Below are positions 44,401 through 54,300 of a DNA stretch of 64,000 nt, in pieces. The DNA lies in NCBI RefSeq assembly GCF_001680005.1, contig NC_033559.1:868001-932000 (forward strand). Direction: 5' to 3'. Within the stretch, counting starts at the first letter, position 1, and each line of letters opens with the position of its first letter. The notes beneath the pieces were generated by a model. It had not been told where the DNA came from, ran no database searches, and worked only from the letters and a program-made list of their open reading frames with translations. Source of the DNA: Plasmodium coatneyi. Taxonomy: Eukaryota > Apicomplexa > Aconoidasida > Haemosporida > Plasmodiidae. Both the position numbers and the translations under genes were made by a program.

Positions 44401-46687
44401 GGACCTTCATGATTGGTATGTCTTCCGCGTTTATAAGTTCGTCAATTGGGGCGTACTTCCGGGGAATCTTGGGAAAACTGCACATCTTCCCTGATTTGAC
44501 GCCGATGTGGTTGTTAAATCTGTTTAGAACGTCTTCATGCTGGCCGTAGTAATTCTCATTAAAGTAGAAGCAGTTCAGGTCCTTCCTATTGTACGACGTG
44601 CAGAGGGAAAAGATCAAGAGGACTGTCCACGTGGCGACATCGATATTTTGGAAGGCATTACCAATTGGTGCTACTTTCGCCCATTTGTCTTTTCCCAGGC
44701 AACCTGACCCATTTGTCGTTACCGAATTGGATCCTTCCTCAGACGGGTATGTCTTTCCATTCGTTATCCGTGCCAATTTTCCACGACGATGTTGGTGATC
44801 ATGTGTATGTGAAGACTGGGAGATGCATAATTCGTTGGTCCGCTCCTCCAACATAGGGGACTTCTTCTGAACGAAGTATCTTGGGGAGCGTTTCTGAAGA
44901 CGATTTAATGCGAGGGGGCGAATAAAAATTTGTTTCTCCACTTTTTTACTTTTCGCACTATTGGTGTTAACTGATGGGGGATTGAAAATGCAGAGGTGAT
45001 TATCTTCTTCGTTTGTGTCTCCCCCACTGGTGCGACTTTTATCCCGTATACGAAGAGATTGTTCCTCCCGTTGCTTGTGCATGTTAACTGCTTTACGTGA
45101 AACGACACGTGAGTGTTCGCCACGGCTACTTGCCCCAACGCAGTGCAGCATGAATTCCAAAATTCTCACTCTGTGAAAGTAAAACTGTAGAAGGAAATTC
45201 TTCTGCTCCGATAGGGAAAACAAAATTTTTAAAAAAATCGTCAAAAAGGGGGTCGCCACTTGGGATCCTTTTGCACAAGACATGATTGTGAAGAGAAGAA
45301 AGTACTTCTTCCCCATGTGCATGTAAAACTCGTTTTTTACTTTTCTAAACTTTTCTTTAAAATGGGACAACCATGTTGCTTTTCCTGGAAATGACTCCTC
45401 CCCACTGGGAAATGAGAAACAACGCCTATTCTGGAGGGGCACCATTTTTTCGCCTTTGAAAAGGTGACCCCTTTCGATATACCTCAGGAAGTGCAAATAC
45501 ATTTTATAATATTTTCGAAGCCAAATTCGTTTGCCCCTCCGCTGGTTCAAAATTTGGTGAGCAATATGCTCTGCCCACTTGAGGGGACACCCACTAGGGG
45601 CACCCCCCTCCAGGGTCTCTTCACCATGTATAAGAAGTTTCTCAAAGTGGGAAAAAAATTTCTTTTTTAAAAGCATGCAAAAAATTTGCTCCTCAACCAG
45701 GTGTGCTACTCGCTCCAGCTTTACCTCACAATTTGTGCAAACTTCATTTTTTTTTTTTCCCAAATGGGGATTGCCCCTTTTTTGATAACTCCTGTTTATG
45801 ATTCTTAGGAGGATTTGAAGGAGGTAGACAAGGACAAATTTTACGTCCTTCATATTGGTTGCATTCTTCCAAACTGGAACAAATGCAGAGTTGGCGCTGC
45901 TGGAAAGTTTACATATGAGCGAAATAAAGAAGCTTTGATAATACTTGCGTTCATCTTTTTTGGTAATGACCACGTCTGTTGCGGGTGGCAGTTTCATCCC
46001 TGTCTTGATTGGTACTCCATCCTGCTTTACCCTTTTGTAGGATGTGCGCCCCTTGTTGATAATTGCAATTTTTAGCAGAACATACCTCTTCTGGACGTCC
46101 CCCTTGTATTTACGCAGAGCGTGAAAAAGCAAATAGACATACGAAGTAAACACTCGCGTGAAGAGATATACAAAGGAGTGTAGCTTCTCGGGGGGCAAGC
46201 GACTCCCAATTTGTGATGGGTACTTCTTGCCTAATCTGTTCCCACCTCGTTTGTGCTGCTTTTCTGTGCAGTTTTCTTTTCTACCCTTAACCATTACAGC
46301 AGCACTTGTCTTGGAACCCACATCCTGCCGTCGCAATAAGTGCAGGACTCGTAGAAAGGTCTCCCCATACGTATGCGTGAAACGCTTCATAGTTTGGATG
46401 CATTTTGTGATTACTTCAAAGTGTTCCCTTTCGATGAGAAGCACTAAACGCTTAGCCCTCTCGCAGAGGGTTAAAAGGAACGCCTTTTCCCTTATCAGGT
46501 GGTTTATCTGTTCGTTAGGGTTGAATATCTCCCCCTTTACCCTTTTAAAATGGGACATAAGAGATGCACGTACTGTAGTCCCACTTACAACTTTTAGTAC
46601 TCCTTTGTGGGGGGTAACCCCCCGGTTGAAACGACAGTCGTTTAATCCGTTCAGTCCCATTTTCCTCCTCACATATGTTCGCTTCAT
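41486..46687 (-). CDS. Large divergent protein kinase
   Basis: I take the ATG at 46687 (MKRTYVRRKMGLNG); the frame opens upstream only with a non-ATG codon. This gives 1733 residues. The first ~800 residues are basic and helical with no recognised domain. The kinase domain then spans about 815-1380: the VAIK-type lysine is K834 (FIIKLIKI), the catalytic loop is HFDINSSN (D1010, N1015; Phe replaces the Arg of HRD), the metal-binding motif is NDFGE (D1144), SAPE ends at E1173 and the helix F Asp is D1296 (SDVWLLGF). Catalytic residues are complete, so it is probably active. Two insertions of about 110 residues separate D1010 from D1144 and E1173 from D1296. No clear glycine-rich loop is seen. 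I cannot assign a kinase group. The last ~110 codons contain poly-Phe and may be a missed intron. It is divergent from the 2235-residue gene. Confidence 0.85.
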   Translation of the reverse strand: MKRTYVRRKMGLNGLNDCRFNRGVTPHKGVLKVVSGTTVRASLMSHFKRVKGEIFNPNEQINHLIREKAFLLTLCERAKRLVLLIEREHFEVITKCIQTMKRFTHTYGETFLRVLHLLRRQDVGSKTSAAVMVKGRKENCTEKQHKRGGNRLGKKYPSQIGSRLPPEKLHSFVYLFTRVFTSYVYLLFHALRKYKGDVQKRYVLLKIAIINKGRTSYKRVKQDGVPIKTGMKLPPATDVVITKKDERKYYQSFFISLICKLSSSANSAFVPVWKNATNMKDVKFVLVYLLQILLRIINRSYQKRGNPHLGKKKNEVCTNCEVKLERVAHLVEEQIFCMLLKKKFFSHFEKLLIHGEETLEGGAPSGCPLKWAEHIAHQILNQRRGKRIWLRKYYKMYLHFLRYIERGHLFKGEKMVPLQNRRCFSFPSGEESFPGKATWLSHFKEKFRKVKNEFYMHMGKKYFLLFTIMSCAKGSQVATPFLTIFLKILFSLSEQKNFLLQFYFHRVRILEFMLHCVGASSRGEHSRVVSRKAVNMHKQREEQSLRIRDKSRTSGGDTNEEDNHLCIFNPPSVNTNSAKSKKVEKQIFIRPLALNRLQKRSPRYFVQKKSPMLEERTNELCISQSSHTHDHQHRRGKLARITNGKTYPSEEGSNSVTTNGSGCLGKDKWAKVAPIGNAFQNIDVATWTVLLIFSLCTSYNRKDLNCFYFNENYYGQHEDVLNRFNNHIGVKSGKMCSFPKIPRKYAPIDELINAEDIPIMKVLQLHLNKQNAQKLLRRVKKYIQGNEPLQMLYNLAVVSNMKHLHFLRKINEDGNGTVHLCSHSIFPHKPFIIKLIKIQKHINENYAFKNVFDEIKCLRTFQHVHGSICQMYQYGVKKNGDCRTFTYYILMQHYDDNLKNYINYLYEDYLLKREKIVCANLLPFWGPHGMDKNGHLLFRKKKIFKKITNKIPQWRVKSTKMNLSLYYAMLRRSIHMRVNQLQYVTSVLRLFEQIVQTVMRIHRRRITHFDINSSNILVNYDGSALSPLKGKTPFDGFQRRRNGYQKGENAPQVGNNLSSSFFAPRTSYLTRLGKKVKTTKMEGMAESRNTQENLNPMKNNTTGGINLDRMSLVSTSQCYATPVQRRHTHLMGKIPNLPSIVINDFGESKAFFSNKDFLFFRTSRGNEMMSAPELMKMGAGKEKRGMDTATHNHMFGRSAGLATKWLSRGIHNRITANSANLKIIVRMGSSQSIIGRKKKTNHSSVGRSDPHRLTIRKASPFRYCNKQIDEMKRLLKKKLLKRRIFHRRRRDIQKSDVWLLGFLLFEMITNEPLTNECNIFLYIKIDQRKDLLDKMINEKIDNNLKKIKKFFHLFFQFDVRKRKSIDEIYAHCGELFLYYDAKLKRHSELLKRIDWTGVNSVFPGEKPHKINEEGVFPTGRTNIRPFSPQQEVVKRNGNYSLHSLELHTHLVTKYQKGDEIRVSDKHTFVSYIVVKNGQYAELPLNVRYNSCVSRLPFERVQCLRNAKMMLHGLAKHNILKVGNVYLIAHMDREAKEFICLPNLGEGPVIVFPPKMNQQLISLYNNRNGRITRIPILYLKRKLFYKKNKRTKNEFYRHLNKLTGRGSPTWNHFCKHSKMKIYKNQMKNFAHFFFFFFMNIQVKIHQLANSTDKKKTFFFILGNEKSEYDVNSVEKIHAWEPYNFANLFLFFFVCVTLKTDPADLFFLLQSRESFSLSEMDTDLLRLLMRTFFLS

Positions 46688-48371
46688 CTTTTTTGTAGGT
46701 GGGATGGGATGGGATTGTCCTGCCAACTGTCGACCTCACGGTTAACAGAGACAAGCAGGCAAAACGTCCCCCTGCAAATGATCTATCTCGTGTGCTGCAC
46801 TTCGTATCCCTGTGTATATTTCTGTGAAAATTTTCCTTTCTTGGTGGGGCTCCTCCCACATGATAAACTGCGCCATTTGCTTTGATGCGTCTCTTTCTAG
46901 GTCGGTATCAAACATGTGCTCATGGGCATAGAGGGGGGGGTGCATGCTTTTGTGTATTCCACCACTGTGCAAAGTGACATACTCAACCAAATATGGACGA
47001 GTCGTTTTCAAGTGATGCGCAAGAAAACTTCAGAGCAGCAGAGATGAGGGGGGGAAGGAGTTAAACACAACACACAGTGTACTTATTGCGAAGGGGCAAT
47101 TCCCCCAAATGAAGAATTGTCGAAAGCGTAAAAAAAGGAAAAAGTACCAACAAAAAGGAAAGACTGTTATTTCAACTTACACCCATTGTGCTAAAAAAAT
47201 GCTTATTCAACTTTTTTTAAAATTCTTCCATTTTGAGGGAGTTTAAAAAAAAAAAAAGAGAACGTACATTTACAAAGCGTTGTTCCACCAACCTGGTCAC
47301 TGTTTTATAAAAAAGGAAAAGGCGTAATTTACAAGACGAAGCATCTCATGTCCACTTTTTTGAGATCCCCCCAAAAAATGAATCATGCACCGGGAATAAA
47401 GATGAAGGTGTTTGTATTTTGCTAAACATTTTGTTTGCGTTTCTATCTTTCCCCTTGGGAGTTATTAGTTCCTTTTTTTTCTATGCTCCCTGCTTGGATG
47501 CGTTCTCCCTCTTCGGTTAAAACATGGACGCCTCTCACGGGTGGTTGTAACTTGGAGCGACACAAAATTGAGTATCGCCCTGACGGCATGGGAATACTTC
47601 CCACAAGGTGGATCATAAAAAGAGTTTTTTCCTTTCACACCGCTTCTTTGGAGATGCACAGAGAGGGGGAAGAAAATAAAAAAAAAAAAAAAAACTGCCC
47701 GAATTGAATCACTCACAGGGTTACTTAGCCATTCCTTTTACACAAGATATATTCGCCATCTCATTTGGGGAAGCCTTCGTGTCCCTCCTTTTATGTTCAT
47801 TTGTGTGTTTCCAAATGGGTGGCCTCGCTAAGCAATTAACTGCTTCATTCTCATTTTTTTTTTTTTTCCTACACATTTTTCTTCATTTTTATTTTGTCAA
47901 TTCGTCCTTTTAGTACATTCTGCTGCGCGCTTTTGCGAGGTAGTTTCTGGAGGGAATTTTCCAAGTTTTTTTTCCGCTCAGTTTTGTTCCCGCCGTTTAT
48001 CCTTTTTGCAAGTATCCCTCCCATTTTTGTCTTTCCCCATTTTTTATTAGTATGTATATATTTTCGCTCCTCTCCTTTTAGCGCGATTTAAAATTTGTAA
48101 GCATGTCCAAGGGGTCGTTTTCTCCTTTCCATTCGTAATTGTTGCGTGTGAGAAGGGTAACAGAAGGAGGATCACGTGAAGGGAGAAAATCTGTCGGTGT
48201 AACTATAAGCAGATGCTCTCCCATTTTGTGCAAAATTGACATTGGATACAGGACGCTCCCTCTCTGCTTCCCACCGCACAGTTCCCCTTTCCTGTGTATG
48301 TGCGGGCCCACCCTTTAGGCAGTAGACAGAGGGGTAAAAGAAGCGTAAGAGGAAGAAAAAACCCACCCAAA
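46688..48371. promoter_or_regulatory. Divergent promoter region kinase / large unknown
   Basis: A 1.7-kb gap between divergent genes. It contains A runs near 47247-47258 and 47678-47694 and T runs near 47857-47869. A GTG-led in-frame extension of the downstream gene (48294-48371) lacks an ATG and is treated as leader. No other gene is supported. Confidence 0.55.
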
Positions 48372-51300
48372 ATGAACCACCGAAGGAAGGGGAAACGAAA
48401 ATGCAAAATCAACTACATAGACATAGAACTGGAGGCCTTCATCTTTGGGTGCTTCTTCTACACGTGGAATAAAATCTTCACCGAAAATGTGAAGCAAAAG
48501 AAGAAGGGAAACAAAAGGAGCAATAGCGGAGTAGGTAAGCCCACCTCTAGGGTAAGCAGCAACAGCAGAGGAGGGGGAAGAAGCATCCAAAGTTTCACTG
48601 TCGGGAAGACGACAAACACAGTTAAGAGGAAGTCCAACCCGTTTGTTGCTAAAAATAAGACGTGTGCAGTTAAAAGTGCGAACCTTTTAGAGGTTCCAAC
48701 TTGGGAGAAGGACGTTGGCAGAAAAAGCTGCGAAGATGATGAAGGCACCTTGCCACACGGGTCAGCCAGCAACATTGGTAGAAACTTAAGTGAAGAATTT
48801 CAGAGGAAGCACAAAATAAACATTAACGATCTGAACGAGAAATTGCTCCATTTTGTTAAGCTAAACTTCTGCTTGGATGATAGGAATTTTCACATATTTC
48901 ACGATTTGTATTCTTTCTATGATCACATAAGGGAGGAGAAGAAACACGAGGAGGTTAATGTGCACCGTGTTTTCTTCAAAACGAATGAGGGGTGCACATC
49001 TCACGGGGGGGAGGGGATGAGCAGTACAGATGGAAACAGCATGGGGGGGAAAAGTGCAGTGGGTCGGAAGGGGTTCAAAAGGGGCACCCAAAAGTTGTTC
49101 TCGCCAGACGGTTCCAAGTTGTGCGCTCCTGATTGGTTGAACCCCACCAGCACATCACGATCCACCTGCACATCACGATCCACTTGCACATTACGATCCA
49201 ATTGCACATTACGATCCACTTGCCCCTTCTGCGAGCTGACACGGAGAAAAGACAAGGAAATTAAATCGATGAGGAGACAAAAGTTCATACACGCATGCAC
49301 AAAAAGGATATACGGAGAGAAGAATCTCCAGCTTGTAAACAAATGTATAATAAACATAAAAACGTTTGACGATAGCTTCGTGCATTCAATCACCATCGAA
49401 AGATTATTCAGTTACATAAACAAAAGGAACAACAAAAATTTGCTCTTTTTTTGGTTCGAATTTTTGAATGTCCTTTTAAAGGTTACAATTAACAAACAGC
49501 TAATGATGCAAATTTTTTTTTTCTTTTGTGTTAAAAATTTACTTATAAGTTCTTACTTTAACACAGAACAAATTATGGGCAGTGATGAATTCACCGCGGG
49601 GAAAACATTCTCCCCAAAAGGACAGGAAAAAAATTCCTTCCTCGTAGATATGTTAAAGAAATACAAATATGAATCGTTTAGCAACATCATCTTAAATAAC
49701 AATTACAAACTTTTGCAAAATTTATTCGATTATTTTTTCTTTATATGTTCAAAGAGGAGTTTAAAATTTTACGACAATTTTTTTTTAAATGTCCAGATGA
49801 TTAATTTTATTTATCTTGTGCAGGTAAATTTTTTTCACTATTACTACATAGGTTTGTGTTCCAAGTTTTACCAATGGGAGGCCTCCAACCGGGGGGGCAC
49901 AAGCAAACTCGTCATATCTACCTCAAAGCGGGGAAGCAACTACACCATTCGGCTTCCAAAACGGACAGAACTTAGTGAAGATACGAAGGGGAAAATTGCC
50001 CCCTTTAGTCGCCTGAAGAGGAAAGACGGAGAGACAGCCAATCTAACTAACCTGTGCAGTGCAAAAAAGGGACACAAAAACGAATCTACCGTTGGGGCAA
50101 AGTTCAGGAGGGTCACTGGCGGGAAGCCGATTGACCCCATGAGTGAATTCAGTTACACTGAGGAGGTTTCCTCGCCACATGGGAGAAGTGACATTGGAGG
50201 CATTTTCATTGGAAAGCACTACAACGTGGGTGCGAAGCGGCTCTGTAAGGTCAACCTGAGTTATTACAACTATGTGTGGGGTAGACAGGGCAGCATCAGT
50301 CGATACGTGGCAAATCAGATGGTGGAGCAGGCCCCTCCGCACAGTAATAATATTGCCCTGCTGACGCAGAATGAGGAGATCCAACTGGCCCCCCCCACGA
50401 AGCGCTTAGCAAGAAATTTGAAAATCTTCTTCAACCGATCACACAACTTCCTAAACAAATACATTCAATCAAACCAGCTAACCAAGCAGAGCAACATTTT
50501 CTCCTTCCTCTTCGACGCGCTGCCAGCAGGCAACCTCCGTAGCAACGTGAACAACACGTTGGAGCCGTATATCCATTCTATATTTTCCAAGTATGAGTTT
50601 ATGGAAGTGCACGATTTTGTCGAGAGCCTAAAAGGATTATACAATTTGAAAAGGAAAAAAAAAGGGAAAAAAAAAACTCTGCGGAGTAGTGAACAACCTA
50701 ATGTGAAGTTCCTGAATGATATGCAGGGATTTAATTACATCTACCACAATTTGAAGAATGACTACCTCATGTTGGCCGAGAGCCTATATTTTGACATGCG
50801 TGGGGAAAAAACGCACGAAAAGGAAAAAACATACAAAAAGGACAAGGGGAAAGAGGAAAAGTACGGCAGGATGAGAATCTCCAATTTAATACAGAATGAA
50901 AAGACAGACATATTTAGAAATGTGTCCATATATAAATTTTCATCCAAAAAATTGACCGTACAACATAACCTCTTTAATATATACCTGGAGTGCAAATTGC
51001 TGAACAAGGCGTTTAAGCTGCTTCTGGTGGATTACAATTTTTCCTTTTCCCTCACGTCGGAAGTTATTTTCCTCTACAAAATGTATCTCATTGAATTGAA
51101 AAGGAAAAATATTTTATTCGCATTTGAACTTTTGAGTAGGACCTTTAGCAAGTGTTTTATTCTTTTGAAAAAATATCTTTGCAATCCTACGTCGTTTAAA
51201 TTGCTGTCTTTGGTTTGCCTGGACTTTAGTAACCTCCTTTTTAACTACCCTTTTTTAAGGACCTATCTCTCCTTCTGTCCGAATGATAAGATTAAATTTT

Positions 51301-54300
51301 TGAGAAGTAATATAATTCTGCATGAAAATGTTACAGCCAATTGTTACTACAATGATTACTTCAGTCAGAGGAATGACGTGGATTCGTTAAATTTACTCTG
51401 TGATGATGCATGGAATGGAAGGGGTTGTTATGGAGTTGTGCGGGAGGAAGGACTAGGGGGAATCCGCAGAGAAGCTCTACCGGAGGATATTTCCAATTTC
51501 ATCGGGGAAGACACAACCTCCGCACGGCGTGCCTTCAGTTCACGTGCCATGTATAGCTCCCAACGGTTGTACAATTCGCACAATCACTATGCTGACTCCG
51601 TTGGGAGGTTCGCACCTCGTTCCGTCATCAGGGGGGACATCTCTCCGTGTGGTCCTGACGGGGGGGGAAACGAAGTGGAGAGGGGCTCCGAGTTCGCTCC
51701 ACACGATCACTACCCTCAACGTGGCCAATACGATCAGTACGATCACTACGATAACTACTTCGAAGCAGCTACGCGGGACAGGCGTGGGGTACGCAGCGAA
51801 TCGGTCACGCTCTCCGTTAGACAACCCTTCCCATATGAGGATGAACCCTTTTGCAGAAATGCACCCATCGACCTCTGCAGTAGTGTTGCTCGAGGAGCCG
51901 CCTCCAGCAGGGGGGGAGACTTCCACAGGAGTGCATCACACAGAAGTGCATCTCACAGAAGTGCATCCCGCAGAAGTCCATCTCGAATGAGCTACGTCAA
52001 AGGGGATCATCTCACGTGTGGCCACTCCAGCGATGATTCATCTCAATCTGGGGAAAGTGCAAAACACCACCACTTTTTCAGCCAGCACGATCATTTGTAT
52101 ATGAGAAAAATTGTCCAAAGTTTTAATTTTATTTTTAATATTTTGGAGAAAACGGTGACGAGTTGTGAGGTGTCCCTGCTGAGTTGTAAGGAAACGGTGG
52201 GGCGGCCAAATGGGGACCTTCGAATGGGTCACACCACCGTGGAGCCACCCCAGGGCAACACATCGAACATGCTCACGCAGAGCAGCTACCAAGACAACGT
52301 TGGTAACATGACCAACTTTATAAAGGAAGTGGTAAACAAAGTGGATTCCTATTTCTGCGAAAAATTTACACGAATGAATATGAAAAAGCATATTAAACAA
52401 ATGGGAAGAAAAAAGTACAAAAATTTTTTATATGACTCGAAGGAAATGAGATCGTTGAGAGAAGAACACGATGATTGCTTCTTCTCCTGTTTGGATTTTT
52501 TATTTCTCGCATACATATGCTCAAATTATTTTTCAGACCATGTGTCTAAAAGCTATAAGGATTGTTTCAAGTCCTTTAACTTCAATAACATCTGGCCAAG
52601 CAACCAACAGATAAAGGTGAAGATTTTACTCTCCTTGATGCACCTCCTTCTGCACGAAATTAACCTCATAAATTTGAACGGCTTTTTTTTGCAAATTTTG
52701 AAAATAATTTTAAATAAATTTTACAAACATTTGGATTACAACGACCTGCAAATGTTTCAGTACATTTATATGAGTCTGTCTAATGAGACTTTGTTTTCTT
52801 GTTTCTCCATCTGTGATGAGATTAGGGATGTTATTCGGGGTAGCTTTTCCTCCGTGAGGGAGTTCGATTACGTCTTTCAGTTAGCCAGAAGGAGGGACGC
52901 CTTTTCGTTGTGTCATCTTGGCTTTGTGGGGGATCCCCTCAGGGACGACCTTTTTATGACGGACATTTTGGACTTCCTTCTGGGGCGGGATGCGATGATC
53001 CGAAAAGGGGACAAACCAAACGTAGAAGAAATACTCATCGGGGACCCCCTCAATGAAACGGCCCTGTGGGTGGACACCTTCACCTTTGATTGCCCACACA
53101 ACGAGACAATTAGAGATGACTCTACGGTGCATGCACGGGTCGACCAGTTTACGATGGATACGGAGGATGAGCAACATGGAGATTATGCAAAGTACCAATT
53201 TGACGATTTCAAAAGCGAAGCATCCTTTGAGAAAAACGACTTTGTCTTCTTTAAAAAAGGTGAACAAGGGGGAAGAAGTTCCCCTCTGGATAATATACTC
53301 CTCCACCTGAATGAAGAAAATACGAATGGAAGGAAAAGCCCAATGAAGGGAGTCTCCACTTGGGATGAAGCAGCAGAGAAACGCACCCCCCTGAGGGAGA
53401 AAATACACGCGGTCCAAAGTGCAGAAGAGAAATACAAACAAATGTTGCGCCATTTTAAAATTAGCAAAGAGGACCATATAGAAAAGAACCTGAACAGGAA
53501 AAACGAATGGTCCATAAAATTGAAGACCTGGAGGGATCGTTCCCATTATTATGAGAATGTGAAGCCTGATCACTATGAGGCGTATAACTTGGAAAAAGAA
53601 TACTACCTACCGGAGGAACTTTTCGAAACGAACTGCTTCATCCTAGCGGAGGAGAAACACCAAATGAGAGTTGCATTTAATGTGGAAAAAAATAACTACC
53701 TTTCTGAGTGCCTAAATTTATTGAAGACGATAGACTTATACATGGAATGTAGAACCAGTACATGCAACAAGCCGCTCTACTTTGTAAAAAGTTTAATCAT
53801 CACATGCTTAAGTGTTAGCTATTCTAGGCAACTCTCCGTAGTGTATATACACGCCCTCATACGATTATGTTTGTTTGAACTACGCATGGATAATTCCCAT
53901 ACGGCTGTCTGTATTCTCCTCGAAATTTTAAGCCACTTTGAGCAGGTAAAAAGTTACAGAAATATGTTGGGCATTATTTTTTACCTTTGCGGGTATTCGT
54001 TGCTGCACCAGTTTAACTTGCAGTCGGAGCGCATGCAAAGGGAAGGAAGGAAAAGGGAACTGATCAAGGAATACCACCACTATGCAAATGTGAAGAGGGA
54101 ATATTTCGACTCCTACCAGGGGTGTAAACTGGGCGGATCCACATTTCTGAACAGTTGCAACACGACACCTGATATTTCTCCGATTTGTAGAAGGGGGTCC
54201 CACCTTTGCAACGAGGAGGAGGAGGATCAACGGGGTGTAGACTCCCACAGCATGAACTGGGGAGAACGCACCATTGGCTCCGTTCCCATGAGTAAAAGAG

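Noticed and set aside
46688..46726. N-terminal extension of the kinase
   Set aside because: It starts at TTG; the ATG at 46687 is the first proper start. An upstream spliced exon cannot be excluded.
48294..48371. N-terminal extension of the 2235-residue protein
   Set aside because: The extension begins at a GTG codon; the first in-frame ATG is 48372, with a good A-rich context.
52881..53573. 230-codon antisense frame in the large unknown
   Set aside because: Shadow of a clearly coding plus-strand frame; no recognisable features and starts and ends have no supporting context.
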